Shown in pieces: positions 37,527 to 46,814 of a stretch of 64,000 bases of DNA (the first letter of the stretch is position 1; each line of letters opens with the position of its first letter). This stretch comes from Nostoc sp. FACHB-110 (GTDB lineage Bacteria; Cyanobacteriota; Cyanobacteriia; Cyanobacteriales; Nostocaceae): NCBI RefSeq assembly GCF_014697425.1, contig NZ_JACJRU010000009.1:124001-188000 (forward strand), read 5' to 3'. The notes beneath the pieces were generated by a model. The model was not told the origin of the DNA. It ran no database searches and saw only the letters and a program-made list of their open reading frames with translations. Position numbers and translations under genes: made by a program.

Positions 37527-38786
37527 CTAAGCTTTGCAACCTGCTAATGCAGTGGCTAATTCCTGAGCAGTTTGATAGCGATCGCGTGGTAATGGCTCTG
37601 TCACACGTTCTATTACCTCTCTTAATTGGGGGGTAATTGTGGGAGAATTAGCCACATCAAACCGGAAATTACGCCCTTTTTGGCGGAAAAACTTAAAAGG
37701 ATTTTCCCCAGTCAGAAGAAAAATTAGCGTCGGCCCAATGGCATATAAATCGGATTGAATCAGCGGTTGTCCCCGTTCTTGTTCGGGGGCGCAATAGCCT
37801 TCTGCACCAATTCGAGTACCTGGTGTTGTGCCAATTTCTTTCACAGCACCAAAATCTAGCACCACTATGTGATTATTGGCATTCCGCACCATCAGGTTAG
37901 CAGGTTTAATGTCACGGTGAATTAGTGGTGGTTCTTGGCTATGTAAATAGTCTAAGATATCGCAGGTTTGAATCATCCAGGCGATCGCTTGGCTGGGTGT
38001 GACAGGCCCGGTCAACTGTACGCGTTTTTCTAGATCCTGCCCGTGTACTAATTCCATAGCCAAGTATTTTTTCCCATTTTCCACAAAAAAGTCGTAATAC
38101 TTGGGAATTCCCGGATGATTTAAAGATTTGAGCGTATGAGCTTCGCGCTCAAATAACTCTTGGGCTTTGGCGATTTTTGCCATATCCGCATTCATTTGCT
38201 TTAACACCAAAAGTTGAGGATTACCACTCATCCAACCTTTTGTGTCCCAAGCTAAATAAGTAGTCCCCATCCCTCCTTGTCCCAAAGTCCGCAGCACTTG
38301 ATATTGGCGAATTGTTTGCTGTACAGACAGAGGTTGACCACAATGGATACAAAACAAGTTGTTGGGCGAATTACCTTCGTGAGTACAAGTATTGCTTGCT
38401 CTTAGTGGGTCTTGGCTAAAAGATGCTGATGCTGATGATTCTTCAATTTGAGGACTAATCTCTGGTGCAACTTCCTGGATTTGAAATTGCAGGATGGGGC
38501 CTCCTTGTGCTAACTGCAACAGAGCATTATTCGGTAGCGAACTTTGAATAACTAAAACGCCATTTAAGAAAGTTCCATTTGTACCTTGACTGTATACCTG
38601 CCAAGCTTCATCACTACTAGCCGTACTAACTTGTCTAAGTTCTAAATGATGTCGGGAGACCAAACTATCGGATAAAACCACATGATTATCCGCCGCTCGC
38701 CCAATGCGAATTACAGCGGAGTTCTCAAAACACCATTGTTTCAGTGGTGTTTTTTGTTGCGGTTCTAACAGTGTCAGAATAACCAC
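37527..38786 (-). CDS. FHA-zinc ribbon-serine/threonine protein kinase
   Basis: A 419-residue soluble kinase. An N-terminal FHA domain (about 20-95, motif IRIGRAADNHVVLSDSLVSRHH) binds phosphothreonine. A zinc ribbon follows (CTHEGNSPNNLFCIHCG, about 130-146). The kinase domain (about 160-415) has the glycine loop LGQGGMGTTYLA, the catalytic HRDIKPANLM, LDFGAVKEI in place of the usual DFG segment, and a short APEQERG. It starts with GTG at 38786. The PP2C phosphatase gene lies 68 bases upstream on the same strand, so kinase and phosphatase are probably co-expressed as an on/off pair. Confidence 0.93.
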   Translation of the reverse strand: MVILTLLEPQQKTPLKQWCFENSAVIRIGRAADNHVVLSDSLVSRHHLELRQVSTASSDEAWQVYSQGTNGTFLNGVLVIQSSLPNNALLQLAQGGPILQFQIQEVAPEISPQIEESSASASFSQDPLRASNTCTHEGNSPNNLFCIHCGQPLSVQQTIRQYQVLRTLGQGGMGTTYLAWDTKGWMSGNPQLLVLKQMNADMAKIAKAQELFEREAHTLKSLNHPGIPKYYDFFVENGKKYLAMELVHGQDLEKRVQLTGPVTPSQAIAWMIQTCDILDYLHSQEPPLIHRDIKPANLMVRNANNHIVVLDFGAVKEIGTTPGTRIGAEGYCAPEQERGQPLIQSDLYAIGPTLIFLLTGENPFKFFRQKGRNFRFDVANSPTITPQLREVIERVTEPLPRDRYQTAQELATALAGCKA

Positions 38787-38854
38787 AATAAAACCTGCAT
38801 AAAAAATAGGGAGTAGAGAATCGGAATGAGAAAAATTTCAGCTAGCTTTAATCT

Positions 38855-40864
38855 CTAGCCGGCTGAACTATCCATGTTTGGGCGCACTTTAGCCCGTACA
38901 AGTATTGCCGTAATGTTATCATGACCATTTTCTTGGTTTGCCAAATCAATTAAATCATTGACACCTCGTTCTAGGTTAGCCCCAGAACTCAGCAAAGGAA
39001 GTAAGTGAGTCTTCCAATGGCTTTCTAGTAAGTCATTATCTGATAAACCATCGGAGGCGAGGATGAACAGGCTATCCTCGTTAATGTCAAAAAACTCCAC
39101 ATCAGGGTTGATAGCACTTTCATCGCGGGGGCCTAAGGCTTGAGTCAACTGATAAGCATCAGGACGACCATAGGCGATGCTCGGTTCAACACCGCGAGCA
39201 ATTTCGCGCTGTCCAACTTCATGGTCTACTGTCATTTGCTCTAAGCCGCGTTTGCGGGTCAAGCGGTAGAGCCGACTATCGCCGACATGAGCAACTGCGG
39301 CTTGTGTGTCTTGAATTAATAGAATCACCAAGGTAGTACCCATACGCCCAACTCCCGAACGGGCATCTTGTTGATTTAGCTGATAAATTGCTTGATTAGC
39401 TAAATAAACTGCCTCACGCATATTTTCTTCTGTCGGACGTTGGTCGTTGTGCCAGTTTTTTTGAAAGTATTGCCGCACGGTGTTAACTGCCAATTCACTG
39501 GCTATTTCACCGCCTGCATGACCACCCATCCCATCACAGAGAATATATAACCCACAGGCTTTGAGGGCGCGGTTTCTGGGTAACTCTAGCTTGTCAATTT
39601 TAGTTTCTACGCCAAAGTAGTCTTCGTTATGCTGACGTTGACGACCTACGTCTGTACGTCCGGCATCTTCTAAACTACTTAACTGCATCGAGAGGACGAT
39701 AGTCGGTAAGTCATCTGCTCTAGCAGAAATATCGTCTGAATCATCGTCTAACTGTATGAGCGTTGGTGCGGTTGGATATTGGTTGGCTGTGGGCGAGAAA
39801 CTGGGAATTGAGGAAATTTCTAGTTCTGCGGCGATCGCTTCGAGGCGCGATCGCAATTGTGCAACCGTCTGGATTCTACCTACTTCTAAATCTTCTAAAA
39901 TCTGCAACACAGAACCAAACTGCGTGCGTTGGGACTGTCTAAATAATTCCTGCCAAACATTACCCAAAGCCTTGACAGTCAGAGGCTGCTGTGTTAAAGC
40001 CAATGTTTCTGCTTCGTCTTCTGCTTCTGTTGCTAATGCGATCGATAAATCCTGACTCAGAGGTTCCAGATATAATCTAGCTAGTGCCAGTGTTTGGTCT
40101 TCATCTAGTCGCAGATTCGATAACTCCAAGATACTTTGACGACATTTTAATGGTTCTAAAACCGCCCACAGTTGGGTCATTTGATAAAACCAATGCAAAA
40201 TTTGTAAAGAACTTGTCGTCTCTTCCTTCCACAAATCCAATAACAGTGGCCAATCCGAACGGTCTTCAATTAGTACAACCTGTGTGTTCTGTTGCTGCCA
40301 AGCATCATGAATCACTGGTGTTCCTGGCAGATTTTTTGTTTGTAATTCTACATAAGTTTTAGCCAACCAAGGGATTCTATTTTCCTGTTCGGTTGGCAAT
40401 AATAAGCCTTGACGCTGATTTTCTAAGATTACTTCTAACGGTGATATTTGATACGGATAGACATCTAAAACTCGAACACAAGTTTCTGCCTGAATTGTGT
40501 TGGCATCTAAAACTGGCAACGGTTCTAGTAATTGATAGCGTTGGTCTTTGTCGATGTAAGAGCCTATTTTTAACTCAGGTCGCTCGGCAGACGATAAAGA
40601 ATATTCAGAGGAAAGAGGTAAGGTTGGTAAATCGTCCTCATCATCTTGCCAACTGCCTAATTCCCAGCCCCCGCTTCCTTCTTTAGTAATAATTGCCCAC
40701 CAAACTTTCCCACATTCTGCACCGCAGTTATAACAACTTTGGCTATTTAGTGGTACTTCTGTACCACATTCATCACAAATGTGATGAGTTAGGGAGGTGC
40801 CACAGTTCTGACAAAATTTGTTAGCGTTGGGGTTTTCAAATTTACACTGAGGGCAAATCAGCAT
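38855..40864 (-). CDS. Zinc ribbon-PP2C serine/threonine phosphatase
   Basis: A 669-residue protein with two N-terminal zinc ribbons (CPQCKFENPNANKFCQNCG and CDECGTEVPLNSQSCYNCG, residues about 4-50), a middle region of about 330 residues with no motif I recognise (it resembles a degenerate kinase-like fold in layout), and a C-terminal PP2C domain (about 405-660). Metal-binding PP2C motifs are GRQRQHNEDYFG, ILCDGMGGHAGGE, AHVGDSRLYRL, ILASDGLSDN and NGHDNITAILV. It should dephosphorylate Ser/Thr targets, including perhaps the FHA kinase encoded next to it. Start ATG at 40864. Confidence 0.92.
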   Translation of the reverse strand: MLICPQCKFENPNANKFCQNCGTSLTHHICDECGTEVPLNSQSCYNCGAECGKVWWAIITKEGSGGWELGSWQDDEDDLPTLPLSSEYSLSSAERPELKIGSYIDKDQRYQLLEPLPVLDANTIQAETCVRVLDVYPYQISPLEVILENQRQGLLLPTEQENRIPWLAKTYVELQTKNLPGTPVIHDAWQQQNTQVVLIEDRSDWPLLLDLWKEETTSSLQILHWFYQMTQLWAVLEPLKCRQSILELSNLRLDEDQTLALARLYLEPLSQDLSIALATEAEDEAETLALTQQPLTVKALGNVWQELFRQSQRTQFGSVLQILEDLEVGRIQTVAQLRSRLEAIAAELEISSIPSFSPTANQYPTAPTLIQLDDDSDDISARADDLPTIVLSMQLSSLEDAGRTDVGRQRQHNEDYFGVETKIDKLELPRNRALKACGLYILCDGMGGHAGGEIASELAVNTVRQYFQKNWHNDQRPTEENMREAVYLANQAIYQLNQQDARSGVGRMGTTLVILLIQDTQAAVAHVGDSRLYRLTRKRGLEQMTVDHEVGQREIARGVEPSIAYGRPDAYQLTQALGPRDESAINPDVEFFDINEDSLFILASDGLSDNDLLESHWKTHLLPLLSSGANLERGVNDLIDLANQENGHDNITAILVRAKVRPNMDSSAG

Positions 40865-41179
40865 AGCGGAAGTTCCTCTATTCCCGTTCCAAGGTGCTTC
40901 TAGCCACTAATATCCTCCACAGTGCCACAACTTAGTTGCCCCTGCCTACAGTAGACCTACAAGAGATTGTGGTTTCACCAGTGAATTTTGGTGGCAGTAT
41001 TAATTGTGACGCATATTAGCTAAATATTGCAGATGACGGCAAGTTAATTTTTCCTGAAATAGGGAAGAACGCTTATGTTTACTTTGCTCAGTTAAAAGTC
41101 AAAAATCACGAATCTTTACATTACTATGACCATACTGAGATTTAGCCATCGGCAAAATTAATATGTAAGAATTCAGCAC
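40865..41179. other. Intergenic region without a recognised gene
   Basis: AT-rich, 315 bases, upstream of the phosphatase gene. Nothing recognisable beyond the probable promoter. Confidence 0.5.
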
Positions 41180-41293
41180 TCAAGAGTCAGAATTTATAGA
41201 AGGTTTGATATTACAAGTAGATTCATGATTAAAATTGGCTTCTAATTCTTTCATTATTCTGATTCCTGAATTCAGGCGGATGTATTCTTGCAT
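41180..41293 (-). CDS. Candidate 37-residue small protein after the PAS kinase gene
   Basis: A small frame with ATG at 41293, preceded by AAGGAAA with about 7 bases spacing, and ending at TGA 41180. It begins 59 bases after the stop of the PAS kinase on the same strand, so it could share its mRNA. The peptide starts MQEYIRLNSGIRIMKEL, is mixed in charge and has no membrane segment. I do not recognise it. The ribosome site and position support it, but its short length leaves chance as a real alternative. Confidence 0.35.
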   Translation of the reverse strand: MQEYIRLNSGIRIMKELEANFNHESTCNIKPSINSDS

Positions 41294-41352
41294 TAATATT
41301 TCCTTTTTTTCTGACTCTGTACTATTCAGGATTGATTTTGAGTTTGACGTTT

Positions 41353-42717
41353 TTAATTTTTACTTACGTGACTATGCAATGGTAATTCAATCATAAAACA
41401 GGTAAGATTTGACTTACTTTCTACCGCTACTGTTCCGCCTAATTGCTTAATTATTTTGTCAACTAATGCTAGTCCTAATCCTGCGCCACCTTGCTTCCAC
41501 GGATCATTACTGGGAATCCGATAAAATTTTTCAAAGATATGGGTTAATTCTGAACCGGGAATTTCCACACCAGAATTAATCACTTGAAATTGCATATTTT
41601 TGAGCTTTACCTGAGCAGAAATAGTGATTTCAGCATTTAGTGGGCTAAATTTACAAGCATTAGTCAATAATTCTATCAATACGCGTTCGAGACTGAAAGG
41701 ATCACAAATTATTAGAGGCAAATTAGACGCGATATTTAAACTAATTTTTTGTTTACAGATACTGTGATGACGTGCTTGAAATTGCTCTACTACTTGCCGC
41801 AGCCATTTTGGAACTTGAATAGTTTCTAATACCCAAGGTTGAGCTTTGGTATCTAGTCTTTGTAAATCAAGAAAATTGTTGATGAGGTTAATTTCCCGTT
41901 CGCACTCGTTATTTAAAATTTCAAAATAGCGGGATATCTTTGAGCTTTCTGCGGGTGGTTGGGTAACTTCGCCTAAAGATTCTTGTGCTTGTAACATGGC
42001 AATTCCTAACATTTGAATCGCCATTTTCATATTTGTTAGTGGGGTGCGGAGTTCGTGAGAAACTGTACTGAGAAATTCTTCTTTAAGACGGCTGAGGTTT
42101 TCTATTTCTGCTAATTTGGAAGGTTGTAAAGATGGACTTTCCTGAATATTTTTATCGCTTTGAGCAAGATATTCTGCTTGCTTATACGCGGTAATATCCT
42201 CACACACCATCAAAATAACGGGACTGTTTGGGTATAGTTTATTTTCCAATTTTAAGCCTTCTTTGTCATCAGGCAAAACTTTGAGGATGACTCTTACCCA
42301 GACAATTTTACTGTCAGGGCAATCTAAACGATATTCATCATTCAAAGTACTGGTCTCAGAAGTCTGGCAAAGCTCAATTAAAGCATCACATAGCCTTTGC
42401 TTCTCTGAGAAGTCAAATAAATTAAAAATAGAAGTTTGAAGTAATTGTTCTGGCTGATAACCAAGAGAGTTTGCACCGAAATGATTCACAGACAAAATTA
42501 TCCCAGTGATATCCAAACTCAAGTGGATAGACGGTGTATGGTTGTAGAGCCTTCGATACCATTGGAGTTCTTCTTGAGTACGTTGCAGCATTTGTGCTGT
42601 GTACATATCTAAATCGGAGGTGCGTTCTGGCACAACTTCTAAGCAAACAGGAGTTGCTGGCAAGGTATCTTGTGGTTGTTGAGTTTGATGCCAGAGCGAT
42701 CGCTGATTGAAGCTCAT
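41353..42717 (-). CDS. PAS-domain sensor histidine kinase (soluble)
   Basis: A 454-residue kinase without membrane segments. A PAS domain (about 45-180, from YNHTPSIHLSLDITGIILSVNHFGANSLGY to VCEDITAYKQAE) precedes the kinase core, with His221 in SHELRTPLTN and ATPase boxes LLTNACKFS, NSGVEI and GAGLGLALV. The G1 box is degenerate (NSGVEI rather than DxGxG), so ATP binding may differ from the norm. No response regulator is nearby. The PAS domain could sense redox, light or a ligand; the sequence does not say which. Confidence 0.9.
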   Translation of the reverse strand: MSFNQRSLWHQTQQPQDTLPATPVCLEVVPERTSDLDMYTAQMLQRTQEELQWYRRLYNHTPSIHLSLDITGIILSVNHFGANSLGYQPEQLLQTSIFNLFDFSEKQRLCDALIELCQTSETSTLNDEYRLDCPDSKIVWVRVILKVLPDDKEGLKLENKLYPNSPVILMVCEDITAYKQAEYLAQSDKNIQESPSLQPSKLAEIENLSRLKEEFLSTVSHELRTPLTNMKMAIQMLGIAMLQAQESLGEVTQPPAESSKISRYFEILNNECEREINLINNFLDLQRLDTKAQPWVLETIQVPKWLRQVVEQFQARHHSICKQKISLNIASNLPLIICDPFSLERVLIELLTNACKFSPLNAEITISAQVKLKNMQFQVINSGVEIPGSELTHIFEKFYRIPSNDPWKQGGAGLGLALVDKIIKQLGGTVAVESKSNLTCFMIELPLHSHVSKN

Positions 42718-42917
42718 AAGACTTAAAGTTGTACCAAGGGCTAATTTCTCGGAATCAAGCAGAAAAAAGGTTATTATACTGCTTTTGAATCAATTTGTGC
42801 TAAAAATAGCTCAAAGTTTTATTTTTTGATGGCTATTAATTGATTTCTACTGATAGCTCTCACTTACAGGCTTTTGATACGGTTTGTTGACATTTCGTTA
42901 AACATTGTTGCGAAAAA

Positions 42918-43547
42918 CTAAGTTCGTTTTGCTAATTTCTGAATTCGAGATTGGGAGTTCTGTTTCAGAAATTGGTGCAGCAATTGTAGTTCAGAGGTAT
43001 CAAGGTCACGCCATTGGCCTAGTGGTAGGCTATCTAAACGAATCTGACCTATACTTACCCTGATCAGTCGTAATGTCGGAAACCCCACAGCCGCCGTCAT
43101 ACGTCGCACCTGACGATTTTTGCCTTCTGTCAAAGTCAATTCTAACCATGCAGTTGGCACATTCTTGCGAAATCGAATCGGGGGATGGCGATCGCATACT
43201 GGTGGATCTGCGGATAATAGCCTCACTTGTGCTGGTCGAGTGCAGTAATTTTGGATTTCGACACCCGTTTGCAATTTGGTTATAGCATCTGCATCGGGAA
43301 TTCGCTCTACTTGTACCCAGTAAGTTCGCTGATGGCCAAAACGCGGATCAGACAGCCGATGTTGCAATTTTCCATCATTTGTCAACAGTAATAACCCTTC
43401 ACTATCCCAGTCTAAACGCCCCACAGGATAGACATCAGGCACATCAATATAATCTTTGAGTGTGCTTTGGTTCGGTGTTTCCTGCGTAAATTGACTGAGA
43501 ACACCGTAAGGTTTGTGAAAAATCAGATACCTAAAATTATGCGCCAT
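42918..43547 (-). CDS. rRNA pseudouridine synthase, RluE/RsuA family
   Basis: A 209-residue pseudouridine synthase with the catalytic Asp in GRLDWDSEGLLLLTNDG (about 42-58). FHKPYGVLSQFT at the N-terminus and EGKNRQVRRMTAAVGFPTLRLIRV near the C-terminus are typical. It lacks the S4 RNA-binding domain of RsuA and RluB, which points to the RluE/YmfC subgroup that modifies 23S rRNA. The target uridine is inferred from that similarity only. It is divergent from the exported glycosidase gene. Confidence 0.9.
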   Translation of the reverse strand: MAHNFRYLIFHKPYGVLSQFTQETPNQSTLKDYIDVPDVYPVGRLDWDSEGLLLLTNDGKLQHRLSDPRFGHQRTYWVQVERIPDADAITKLQTGVEIQNYCTRPAQVRLLSADPPVCDRHPPIRFRKNVPTAWLELTLTEGKNRQVRRMTAAVGFPTLRLIRVSIGQIRLDSLPLGQWRDLDTSELQLLHQFLKQNSQSRIQKLAKRT

Positions 43548-43669
43548 GCAAAATTATCTATTTTTGATATACCCCTCTACTCTCAATTGAAACTTAACAG
43601 TTGTTCTTGAGTAGAATTATGCAAAAATTTGGGAATTTTAATAAAAACGACATAAATCTTGAGTTAATT

Positions 43670-44542
43670 ATGCTGAATTATAAGATTTGCCGACGTTCTT
43701 TCTTGTTCCTAGGAGGTGCTTCCGTAGTGCAAGGATTAACATTGGCCCTTCCCGCCACTGCACAAACAGTCCAAATTAAAAAAGCCAAAGTTAATCGCGT
43801 TTCTTTTTACCAGACAATTATTGACCTGACTGACCCCCAAACTTTCATGACTATTGGTTTAGCCAACAATGCCACCTTTGCTAATACACAACAGAAAAGC
43901 AGTGGGGATGAAGAGTTTAGCAAAATGGTATCTCGTTACCGGGCTGCGGTAATTGCCAACGGGACTTTTTTCGCCAAAAATGCCCAAAAAACAGTGATGG
44001 GTAACATGGTAGCAGCAGGTAGATTTCTCAAATACAGCCAGTGGGAAAATTTCGGCACTACCTTGGGTTTAAGAGTTGGCAACCAGCCAGAAATGATTAC
44101 AGCTAGAGTTGATGGTAAACCAGAATGGCATCAACATTGGTTTTCTTTAACCTGCGGCCCTCGATTGTTAAGGCAGGGAAAAATTTGGCTCAACCCAGGA
44201 CTAGAAGGATTTAAAGATCCTCATGTTTTAGGTCAAGGCGCACGCACAGCCATTGGCTTTCCTGCTGATGGCAAAAAGTTATTTTTGGTGAATTTCGACA
44301 GTAGCCTCACTTTGCAGCAAACAGCACAAGCTATGAAAGCAATCGGCTGTTACGAAGCCATGAATTTAGATGGTGGTGCTTCCAAAGCTTTAGCAGCAAA
44401 TAATAAAATTTTAGTCCCAGCTGGCAGACCCATAACCAATGTGATTGTTGTCTATGATGCTAAAAATCCGGCTCCAGCAGCTTTAAAACAAGCTTGGGCG
44501 AGATTTCAACAAGGCGATCGCCCGAAAATATCTGATGTATAG
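43670..44542 (+). CDS. Tat-exported phosphodiester glycosidase (NAGPA domain)
   Basis: The frame opens with TTG at 43601, but ATG at 43670 gives MLNYKICRRSFLFLGGAS, a good twin-arginine signal (RRSFLF, hydrophobic core, ATAQ cleavage region near residue 34), so I take that start. The mature part is the NAGPA/phosphodiester glycosidase fold, with YRAAVIANGTFFAKNAQKTV, a TCGPRLLRQGKIWL segment, and AMNLDGGASKALA with the conserved Asp-Gly-Gly. Relatives remove GlcNAc caps or remodel cell-wall or polysaccharide phosphodiesters. The in vivo substrate is unknown. Confidence 0.85.
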   Translation: MLNYKICRRSFLFLGGASVVQGLTLALPATAQTVQIKKAKVNRVSFYQTIIDLTDPQTFMTIGLANNATFANTQQKSSGDEEFSKMVSRYRAAVIANGTFFAKNAQKTVMGNMVAAGRFLKYSQWENFGTTLGLRVGNQPEMITARVDGKPEWHQHWFSLTCGPRLLRQGKIWLNPGLEGFKDPHVLGQGARTAIGFPADGKKLFLVNFDSSLTLQQTAQAMKAIGCYEAMNLDGGASKALAANNKILVPAGRPITNVIVVYDAKNPAPAALKQAWARFQQGDRPKISDV

Positions 44543-44551
44543 GGGCAAAGT

Positions 44552-44608
44552 GCGATCGCTTTCAGCATCCACATAGATTAAGTTTCCCAAGACTGCAAGT
44601 CATTGGGA
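44552..44608 (+). repeat. 57-base repeat with hairpin, left copy
   Basis: It starts with GCGATCGCT and ends TTGGGA. It matches 45485-45541 at 51 of 57 positions. The 3' half folds as TCCCAA-GACT, loop GCA, AGTC, one bulged A, TTGGGA (10 pairs). It lies between the glycosidase and Uma2 genes. Confidence 0.9.
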
Positions 44609-44713
44609 TTCCACATTTTTCTTTATTTTTCTTTGCGCCTTTGCGCGAGATAAAATAATTACGTTAGCGAGTCCACCAGTTTCATTATTTCAACTCAACT
44701 ACGCCAAAGTTCT

Positions 44714-45481
44714 ATGACCCTTGCTAAATCTTCTGAACTAGGCATTACCCATCTCCCCGACCATACTGAATTACCAGAGTCAGACGGAACCTTTGTGAAA
44801 AACTTTCAAGAACATCCTCAAAGTCTCCTACTCACCGACTCTATCACAGATGTATTACAGCAACTACATCCTGATCATCAGTTTGCTATTGGCCAAGATT
44901 GCGGTATTTATTGGCGTTTGACCGAACCACCAGAAAAAGGCGCAGAAGCACCAGATTGGTTTTATGTGCCTAATGTACCACCAATGTTAAACGGTAAATT
45001 TCGCCGTTCTTATGTGTTGTGGCAAGAATACGTCGCACCGTTAATTGTTTTAGAATTTGTCTCTGGTGATGGTTCAGAAGAACGGGACAAAACACCCCTG
45101 ACTGGTAAATTTTGGGTGTATGAGCAGGCAATTAGAGTGCCATTCTACGGCATTTATGAGTTTAGTAAAGCGTCAGTAGAAGTTTATCACTTAGTAGATG
45201 GCAAGTATCAATTATTGCCAGCAAATGAAAGAGGTCACTACTCTATTCCGCCGATGGGTGTGGAATTAGGGATTTGGCAAGGACAATATAAAAACATGAC
45301 AGCACCTTGGTTGCGCTGGTGGGATACACAGGGAAATTTGTTGCTGAGTAGTGATGAAAAATCCCAACAATTAACATCTCAGTTAGAAGAAGTATCATCA
45401 CAATTAGAACAAGAACAGGAAAAAGCCGAACGCTTGGCAGAAAAGTTGCGTCAAATGGGGATTGACCCTGATCAATTGTAG
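44714..45481 (+). CDS. Uma2-family (DUF820) restriction-like nuclease with coiled-coil tail
   Basis: A 255-residue protein of the PD-(D/E)XK-type Uma2/DUF820 family, very numerous in cyanobacteria. The core contains EAPDWFYVPNVPP and PLIVLEFVSGDGSEERDKTPLTGKF, in which Asp, Glu and the following residues supply the metal site, and WVYEQAIRVPFYGIYEF. About 55 C-terminal residues form a Gln/Glu-rich coiled coil. The family's biological role is still unclear. The gene sits alone between two copies of a 57-base repeat, which suggests acquisition or duplication. Confidence 0.85.
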   Translation: MTLAKSSELGITHLPDHTELPESDGTFVKNFQEHPQSLLLTDSITDVLQQLHPDHQFAIGQDCGIYWRLTEPPEKGAEAPDWFYVPNVPPMLNGKFRRSYVLWQEYVAPLIVLEFVSGDGSEERDKTPLTGKFWVYEQAIRVPFYGIYEFSKASVEVYHLVDGKYQLLPANERGHYSIPPMGVELGIWQGQYKNMTAPWLRWWDTQGNLLLSSDEKSQQLTSQLEEVSSQLEQEQEKAERLAEKLRQMGIDPDQL

Positions 45482-45484
45482 AAG

Positions 45485-45541
45485 GCGATCGCTCTCAGCA
45501 TCCATATAGATTGAGTTTCCCAAGGCTACAAGCCATTGGGA
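45485..45541 (+). repeat. 57-base repeat with hairpin, right copy
   Basis: Same element as 44552-44608, four bases after the Uma2 stop. In the stem GACT/AGTC has become GGCT/AGCC, an A-T pair replaced by a G-C pair on both arms. The hairpin is thus preserved by a compensating change. Confidence 0.9.
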
Positions 45542-45654
45542 AAATGAGCGTTTCACAACAAAATCTAAAAATCTTATCTAAGACGCTTGGAAATTTTATA
45601 AATTAGCGTTACAGTATTTCTATAAACCTTAGCCAAGGTTTTTGAAAATTAACC

Positions 45655-46350
45655 ATGTCAAAAATAATATACGATGTCATCCAACGTTTTGAGGTAGAAA
45701 ATGGTGTTCCTCGTTTAGTTTCAACGAATATACAAGTTATTGAAGGCGGGGAAGATTTGCTGTCTTTGGCTACCAATCTGTTGGCTCAACTAGGTTTCTA
45801 TGACAAGTTTGAGGAAAATCGAACATCTCAGTATATAGGATATCGGCTGAAAAATCCTGGGAAAGGAGCTAAACGTTATCAACTGGTTTTAGCCCCACGT
45901 AAAGAGGGTTTATGTATCTCTATTTCTAAAGATGTTTTAATTCCAAATATCCTATGTTTACAATACTCCAATGTATGGAATGAAGAGCCTAGTACTGACT
46001 TAGGTAAATTTTGGATATTGCCAAGTAAAGAAGATAGGTTTTGGGAATCGATGCAATTTCATTATCCAAATCTACTAACACTTGGACAAACAACTGGTAG
46101 TTTTGCACTCAATAAACGTGAGGAGCTTGAATATTATTCAAATGAATTTTCTAACTTTAATATAAACGACTATCGGAATTTCATTAATTCACCAGAAGAA
46201 TTCGATATTAAAAGCTTGGGAAGTAGCGATTATTATCTTGTTATTAACGATGACAAACTTTTTCCTTATACTTGGCAGATTTGTATTAGTTCAAAGGAAG
46301 TATTAGAAGAATTTCTTAGTTACTTTGCAAAAATTATAATGGAGCAATAA
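45655..46350 (+). CDS. Unrecognised protein paired with a DUF2726 nuclease-like gene
   Basis: I do not recognise this 231-residue soluble protein. It is a mix of helix and strand, rich in Tyr/Phe/Asn, with no membrane segment and no obvious nucleotide-binding or catalytic motif. The opening SKIIYDVIQRFEVENG is followed by NLLAQLGFYDKF. Codon and base use is AT-richer than its neighbours, consistent with transfer. Its stop is two bases from the start of the next gene, whose ribosome site GGAG lies inside its last codons, so the two proteins are made together. It is therefore probably a partner (substrate recognition, inhibitor or immunity) of the nuclease-like protein. That role is inference. 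Confidence 0.7.
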   Translation: MSKIIYDVIQRFEVENGVPRLVSTNIQVIEGGEDLLSLATNLLAQLGFYDKFEENRTSQYIGYRLKNPGKGAKRYQLVLAPRKEGLCISISKDVLIPNILCLQYSNVWNEEPSTDLGKFWILPSKEDRFWESMQFHYPNLLTLGQTTGSFALNKREELEYYSNEFSNFNINDYRNFINSPEEFDIKSLGSSDYYLVINDDKLFPYTWQICISSKEVLEEFLSYFAKIIMEQ

Positions 46351-46352
46351 TA

Positions 46353-46814
46353 ATGTCTCTAAAACTCAAAAGACTTGTCAACCCTTATGAAGAAAGAATG
46401 CTAGAGTTTTTACAAACTTGCATTGAAGATAATTATAAAATTCATACACAGGTAAGCCTGTGTTCATTTTGTGAACTAGAGAATAACATTGACTGGAAGC
46501 TGAGAAATTTTTTCTTTAGCTCCAATGTAGACGCTCTAATTACCAATAAAGAGTATAAACCGTGTTTAGTTGTAGAATTTCAGTCTTCATATCATGATTC
46601 TCCAGAAGCAAGAGAACGTGATGCTAAAAAAGCTAATTTACTTACTCTTGCTGGTATTCCATTTTTGTATTCACGGGTTAGAAATTTTGGATTATTGCAA
46701 ATTTACTCTCAAACTGAAGAAGTAGTCTTTAACTTATTTACAGGAGAAGGTCGTGAGAATGCTAGAACCCTAATTAGAAAGTATTGCACACCATCTATTT
46801 TTGTTAATGTCTAG
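46353..46814 (+). CDS. DUF2726-type nuclease-like protein
   Basis: A 153-residue protein with the core of the restriction-endonuclease fold: Asp in VDALITNKEYKPCLVVEFQ, the E-x-Q pair in that segment, and the downstream signature SPEARERDAKKANLLTLAGIPFLYSR typical of DUF2726. A Gln replaces the usual Lys after the Glu, as occurs in many family members. Two Cys (SLCSFCEL) lie near residue 37. The ribosome site is GGAG at 46341-46344, 8 bases before the ATG, within the end of the upstream gene. With the Uma2 gene it forms a small nuclease-rich island. Cellular role unknown. Confidence 0.78.
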   Translation: MSLKLKRLVNPYEERMLEFLQTCIEDNYKIHTQVSLCSFCELENNIDWKLRNFFFSSNVDALITNKEYKPCLVVEFQSSYHDSPEARERDAKKANLLTLAGIPFLYSRVRNFGLLQIYSQTEEVVFNLFTGEGRENARTLIRKYCTPSIFVNV

